Assembly: GCA_947623455.1 (NCBI GenBank)
Contig: OX392542.1
Span: 8,749,625-8,813,624, forward strand
Source: Mimachlamys varia
Taxonomy: Eukaryota; Mollusca; Bivalvia; Pectinida; Pectinidae
Direction of reading: 5' to 3'
DNA: 64,000 nt
Shown here: one piece after another, positions 58,561 through 64,000 of the stretch
How the letters are laid out: every line of letters starts with the position of its first letter
Numbering within the stretch: the first letter of the stretch is position 1
Made by a program: the position numbers and the translations under genes
Notes under the pieces: generated by a model
The model's input: only the letters and a program-made list of their open reading frames with translations
Told to the model about the DNA's origin: nothing
Databases searched by the model: none

Positions 58561-61116
58561 AACTATTTTCATTGAGCGGATTGTCAACCATTCAAACTCT
58601 CTTCAGTGAGCTGATTGTCAACCATTCAAACTCTCTTCAGTGAGCGGATTGTCAACCATTCAAACTCTCTTCAGTGAGCGGATTGTCAACCATTCAAACT
58701 CTCTTCAGTGAGCGGATTGTCAACCATTCAAAGTCTCTTCAGTGAGTGGATTGTCAACCATTCAAACTCTCTTCAGTGAGCGGATTGTCAACCATTCAAA
58801 CTCTCTTCAGTGAGCGGATTGTCAACCATTCAAACTCTCTTCAGTGAGCGGATTGTCAACCATTCAAACTCTCTTCAGTGAGTTGATTGTCAACCATTCA
58901 AACTCTCTTCAGTGAGCAGATTGTCAACCATTCAAACTCTCTTCAGTGAGCGGATTGTCAGCCATTCAAACTCTCTTCAGTGACCGGATTGTCAACCATT
59001 CAAACTCTCTTCAGTGATCAGTGAGCTGATTGTCAACCATTCAAACTCTCTTCAGTGAGCGGACTGTCAACCATTCAAACTCTCTTCATGATCAGTGAGC
59101 TGATTGGCAACCATTCAAACTCTCTTCAGTGTGCGGATTGTCAACCATTCAAACTCTCTTCAGTGAGCGGATTGTCAACCATTCAAACTCTCTTCAGTGA
59201 GCGGATTGTCAACCATTCAAACTCTCTTCAGTGAGCGGATTGTCAACCATTCAAACTGTCTTCATTGAGCGGATTGTCATCCATTCAAACTCTCTTCAGT
59301 GAGCGGATTGCCAACCATTCAAAGTCTCTTCAGTGAGCGGATTGTCAACCATTCAAACTCTCTTCAGTGAGCGGATTGTCAACCATTCAAACTCTCTTCA
59401 GTGAGCGGATTGTCAACCATTCAAACTATCTTCATTGAGCGGATTGTCAACCATTAAAACTCTCTTCATTGAGCTGATTGTCAACCATTCAAACTCTCTT
59501 CAGTGAGTGGATTGTCAACCATTCAAACTCTCTTCAGTGAGCGGATTGTCAACCATTCAAACTATCTTCAGTGAGCGGATTGTCAACCATCCAAACTCTC
59601 TTCAGTGAGCGGATTGTCAACCATTCAAACTCTCTTCAGTGAGCGGATTGTCAACCATTCAAAGTCTCTTCAGTGAGCGGATTGTCAACCATTCAAACTC
59701 TCTTCAGGGAGCGGATTGTCAACCATTGAAACTCTCTTCAGTGAGCGGATTGTCAACCATTCAAACTCTCTTCGGTGAGTGGATTGTAAACCATTCAAAC
59801 TCTCTTCAGTGAGCGGATTGTCAACCATTCAAACTCTCTTCAGTGAGCGGATTGTCAACCATTCAAACTTTCTTCAGTGAGCGGATTGTCAACCATTCAA
59901 ACTCTCTTCATGATCAGTGAGCGGATTGTCAACCATTCAAACTATCTTCAGTGAGCGGATTGTCAACCATTCAAACTCTCTTCATGATCAGTGAGCTGAT
60001 TGGCAACCATTCAAACTCTCTTCAGTGTGCGGATTGTCAACCATTCAAACTCTCTTCAGTGAGCGGATTGTCAACCATTCAAACTCTCTTCAGTGAGCGG
60101 ATTGTCAACCATTCAAACTCTCTTCAGTGAGCTGATTGTCAACCATTCAAACTGTCTTCATTGAGCGGATTGTCATCCATTCAAACTCTCTTCAGTGAGC
60201 GGATTGCCAACCATTCAAACTGTCTTCAGTGAGCGGATTGTCAACCATTCAAACTCTCTTCAGTGAGCGGATTGTCAACCAATCAAACTCTCTTCAGTGA
60301 GCGGATTGTCAACCATTCAAAGTCTCTTCAGTGAGCGGATTGTCAACCATTCAAACTATCTTCATTGAGCTGATTGTCAACCATTCAAACTCTCTTCAGT
60401 GAACGGATTGTCAACCATTCAAACTCTCTTCAGTGAGCGGATTGTCAACCATTCAAACTCTCTTCATTGAGTTGATTGTCAACCATTCAAACTCTCTTCA
60501 GTGAGCAGATTGTCAACCATTCAAACTCTCTTCAGTGAGCGGATTGTCAACCATTCAAACTCGCTTCAGTGACCGGATTGTCAACCATTCAAACTCTCTT
60601 CATGATCAGTGAGCGGATTGTCAACCATTCAAACTCTTTTCAGTGAGCGGACTGTCAACCATTCAAACTCTCTTCATGATCAGTGAGCTGATTGGCAACC
60701 ATTCAAACTCTCTTCAGTGTGCGGATTGTCAACCATTCAAACTCTCTTCAGTGAGCGGATTGTCAACCATTCAAACTCTCTTCAGTGAGCGGATTGTCAA
60801 CCATTCAAACTCTCTTCAGTGAGCGGATTGTCAACCATTCAAACTGTCTTCATTGAGCGGATTGTCATCCATTCAAACTCTCTTCAGTGAGCGGATTGCC
60901 AACCATTCAAAGTCTCTTCAGTGAGCGGATTGTCAACCATTCAAACTCTCTTCAGTGAGCGGACTGTCAACCATTCAAACTCTCTTCAGTGAGTGGATTG
61001 TCAACCATTCAAACTGTCTTAAGTGAGCGGATTGTCAACCATTCAAACTATCTTCAGTGAGCGGATTGTCAACCATCCAAACTCTCTTCAGTGAGCGGAT
61101 TGTCAACCATTCAAAC

Positions 61117-61684
61117 TTTCTTCATGATCAGTGAGCGGATTGTCAACCATTCAAAATCTCTTCAGTGAGCGGACTGTCAACCATTCAAACTCTCTTCATG
61201 ATCAGTGAGCTGATTGGCAACCATTCAAACTCTCTTCAGTGTGCGGATTGTCAACCATTCAAACTCTCTTCAGTGAGCGGATTGTCAACCATTCAAACTC
61301 TCTTCAGTGAGCGGATTGTCAACCATTCAAACTATCTTCAGTGAGCGGATTGTCAACCATCCAAACTCTCTTCAGTGAGCGGATTGTCAACCATTCAAAC
61401 TTTCTTCATGATCAGTGAGCGGATTGTCAACCATTCAAAATCTCTTCAGTGAGCGGACTGTCAACCATTCAAACTCTCTTCATGATCAGTGAGCTGATTG
61501 GCAACCATTCAAACTCTCTTCAGTGTGCGGATTGTCAACCATTCAAACTCTCTTCAGTGAGCGGATTGTCAACCATTCAAACTCTCTTCAGTGAGCGGAT
61601 TGTCAACCATTCAAACTGTCTTCATTGAGCGGATTGTCATCCATTCAAAGTCTCTTCAGTGAGCGGATTGTCAACCATTCAAAG
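61117..61684 (+). repeat. 284-bp tandem duplication within the satellite
   Basis: TTTCTTCATGATCAG at 61117 and 61401, and GTGTGCGG at 61239 and 61523, are each 284 bp apart. That equals six 34-bp and two 40-bp monomers. The two copies are nearly identical, suggesting a recent event. Confidence 0.85.
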
Positions 61685-64000
61685 TCTCTTCAGTGAGCGG
61701 ATTGTCAACCATTCAAACTCTCTTCAGTGAACGGATTGTCAACCATTCAAACTCTCTTCAGTGAGCGGATTGTCAACCATTCAAACTATCTTCATTGAGC
61801 GGATTGTCAACCATTCAAACTCTCTTCATTGAGCTGATTGTCAACCATTCAAACTCTCTTCAGTGAGCGGATTGTCAACCATTCAAACTCTCTTCAGTGA
61901 GCGGATTGTCAACCATTCAAACTATCTTCAGTGAGCGGATTGTCAACCATTCAAAGTCTCTTCAGTGAGTGGATTGTCAACCATTCAAACTCTCTTCAGT
62001 GAGCGGATTGTCAACCATTCAAACTCTCTTCAGTGAGCGGATTGTCAACCATTCAAACTCTCTTCAGTGAGCGGATTGTCAACCATTCAAACTCTCTTCA
62101 TTGAGTTGATTGTCAACCATTCAAACTCTCTTCAGTGAGCAGATTGTCAACCATTCAAACTCTCTTCAGTGAGCGGATTGTCAACCATTCAAACTCGCTT
62201 CAGTGACCGGATTGTCAACCATTCAAACTCTCTTCAGTGATCAGTGAGCGGATTGTCAACCATTCAAACTCTCTTCAGTGAGCGGATTGTCAACCATTCA
62301 AACTCTCTTCAGTGAGCGGATTGTCAACCATTCAAACTCTCTTCAGTGAGCGGATTGTCAACCATTCAAACTATCTTCAGTGAGCGGATTGTCAACCATC
62401 CAAACTCTCTTCAGTGAGCGGATTGTCAACCATTCAAACTCTCTTCAGTGAGCGGATTGTCAACCATTCAAAGTCTCTTCAGTGAGCTGATTGTCAACCA
62501 TTCAAACTCTCTTCAGTGAGCGGATTGTCAACCATTGAAACTCTCGTCAGTGAGCGGATTGTCAACCATTCAAACTCTCTTCGGTGAGTGGATTGTAAAC
62601 CATTCAAACTCTCTTCAGTGAGCGGATTGTCAACCATTCAAACTCTCTTCAGTGAGCGGATTGTCAACCATTCAAACTTTCTTCAGTGAGCGGATTGTCA
62701 ACCATTCAAACTCTCTTCATGTTCAGTGAGCGGATTGTCAACCATTCAAACTCTCTTCAGTGAGCGGACTGTCAACCATTCAAACTCTCTTCATGATCAG
62801 TGAGCTGATTGGCAACCATTCAAACTCTCTTCAGTGAGCGGATTGTCAACCATTCAAACTCTCTTCAGTGAGCGGATTGTCAACCATTCAAACTCTCTTC
62901 AGTGAGCGGATTGTCAACCATTCAAACTGTCTTCATTGAGCGGATTGTCATCCATTCAAACTCTCTTCAGTGAGCGGATTGCCAACCATTCAAAGTCTCT
63001 TCAGTGAGCGGATTGTCAACCATTCAAACTCTCTTCAGTGAGCGGATTGTCAACCATTCAAACTCTCTTCAGTGAGCGGATTGTCAACCATTCAAACTCT
63101 CTTCAGTGAGCGGATTGTCAACCATTCAAACTCTCTTCATTGAGCTGATTGTCAACCATTCAAACTCTCTTCAGTGAGCGGATTGTCAACCATTCAAACT
63201 CTCTTCAGTGAGCGGATTGTCAACCATTCAAACTATCTTCAGTGAGCGGATTGTCAACCATTCAAAGTCTCTTCAGTGAGTGGATTGTCAACCATTCAAA
63301 CTCTCTTCAGTGAGCGGATTGTCAACCATTCAAACTCTCTTCAGTGAGCAGATTGTCAACCATTCAAACTCTCTTCAGTGAGCGGATTGTCAACCATTCA
63401 AACTCTCTTCATTGAGTTGATTGTCAACCATTCAAACTCTCTTCATTGAGCAGATTGTCAACCATTCAAACTCTCTTCAGTGAGCGGATTGTCAACCATT
63501 CAAACTCGCTTCAGTGACCGGATTGTCAACCATTCAAACTCTCTTCATGATCAGTGAGCGGATTGTCAACCATTCAAACTCTCTTCAGTGAGCGGATTGT
63601 CAACCATTCAAACTCTCTTCATGATCAGTGAGCTGATTGGCAACCATTCAAACTCTCTTCAGTGTGCGGATTGTCAACCATTCAAACTCTCTTCAGTGAG
63701 CGTTTTGTCAACCATTCAAACTCTCTTCAGTGAGCGGATTGTAAACCATTCACACTCTCTTCAGTGAGCGGATTGTCAACCATTCAAACTGTCTTCATTG
63801 AGCGGATTGTCATCCATTCAAACTCTCTTCAGTGAGCGGATTGCCAACCATTCAAAGTCTCTTCAGTGAGCGGATTGTCAACCATTCAAACTCTCTTCAG
63901 TGAGCGGATTGTCAACCATTCAAACTCTCTTCAGTGAGTGGATTGTCAACCATTCAAACTCTCTTCAGTGAGCGGATTGTCAACCATTCAAACTATCTTC

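Larger units (their letters stand above)
31936..64000 (+). repeat. Giant satellite array, 34-bp monomer (continues past window)
   Basis: The consensus monomer starts CAGTGAGCGGATTGTCAACC, ends ATTCAAACTCTCTT and repeats every 34 bp without interruption for at least 32,065 bp. By length that is on the order of 900 or more copies, about 44% G+C. Most monomers differ from consensus at 0-3 sites. Recurrent variants include GCGGACTG, CTGATTGGC, GAGTTGATTG, AACTATCTTC, AAGTCTCTTC, CATTCATCC and GTGGGCGG. A 40-bp form inserts ATGATC after CTCTTC. Three monomers (102 bp) form one full codon cycle with an in-frame TGA, so it does not encode a repeat protein. No transposon or unique sequence interrupts it. 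Confidence 0.99.

Noticed and set aside
31936..64000. CRISPR-like array
   Set aside because: Units are head to tail with no unique spacers, and the context is animal DNA. It is a satellite.

Overview
The window is eukaryotic, animal nuclear DNA. It is AT-rich and gene-poor, with one intact protein gene, many tRNA-derived and foldback repeats, and a giant tandem array. A serotonin-receptor-type gene with an intronless coding sequence, a hammerhead-ribozyme-bearing dispersed repeat and several tRNA-headed SINEs together suggest a lophotrochozoan, most likely a bivalve mollusc. That placement is inference; no species marker is present.

Left part (1-31,935). The only convincing gene is an aminergic G-protein-coupled receptor at 11107-12318 (+, 403 aa), closest by motif to the 5-HT6 class. 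Its whole coding sequence lies in one exon, behind a good splice acceptor that implies a 5' UTR intron. Around it is non-coding DNA carrying: two copies of a ~212-bp repeat with a type I hammerhead ribozyme (521-731 and 7732-7944); a possible decayed kringle exon (1528-1710, minus); a 98-bp x3 tandem repeat (17421-17706); a 2.3-kb inverted-repeat element (19341-21679); a three-copy dispersed repeat family (18.9, 22.0 and 27.4 kb); three tRNA-derived SINE heads (25.0-26.3 kb, minus); palindromic or MITE-like elements (26.6, 27.6, 28.4 and 28.6 kb); and an AATAAA/poly(A) retroposon-like tail (31.4 kb).

Right part (31,936-64,000, running off the window). An uninterrupted satellite of a 34-bp monomer, roughly 900 or more copies by length, makes up half the window. 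A 40-bp variant monomer carries a 6-bp insertion that creates TGATCA. The array is hierarchical. Blocks of about 3.46 kb occur four times and are organised as two ~7.4-kb copies that differ by whole-monomer indels. Later come a 754-bp duplication, three ~1.66-1.76-kb blocks and a 284-bp duplication. The monomer is not a multiple of three and its consensus carries a stop every 102 bp, so the short ORFs in the array are not genes. The left edge begins abruptly with eight identical monomers.

No genes here act together as a pathway. The interesting biology is the self-cleaving RNA motif in a mobile repeat, the 5-HT6-like receptor, and the hierarchical satellite.
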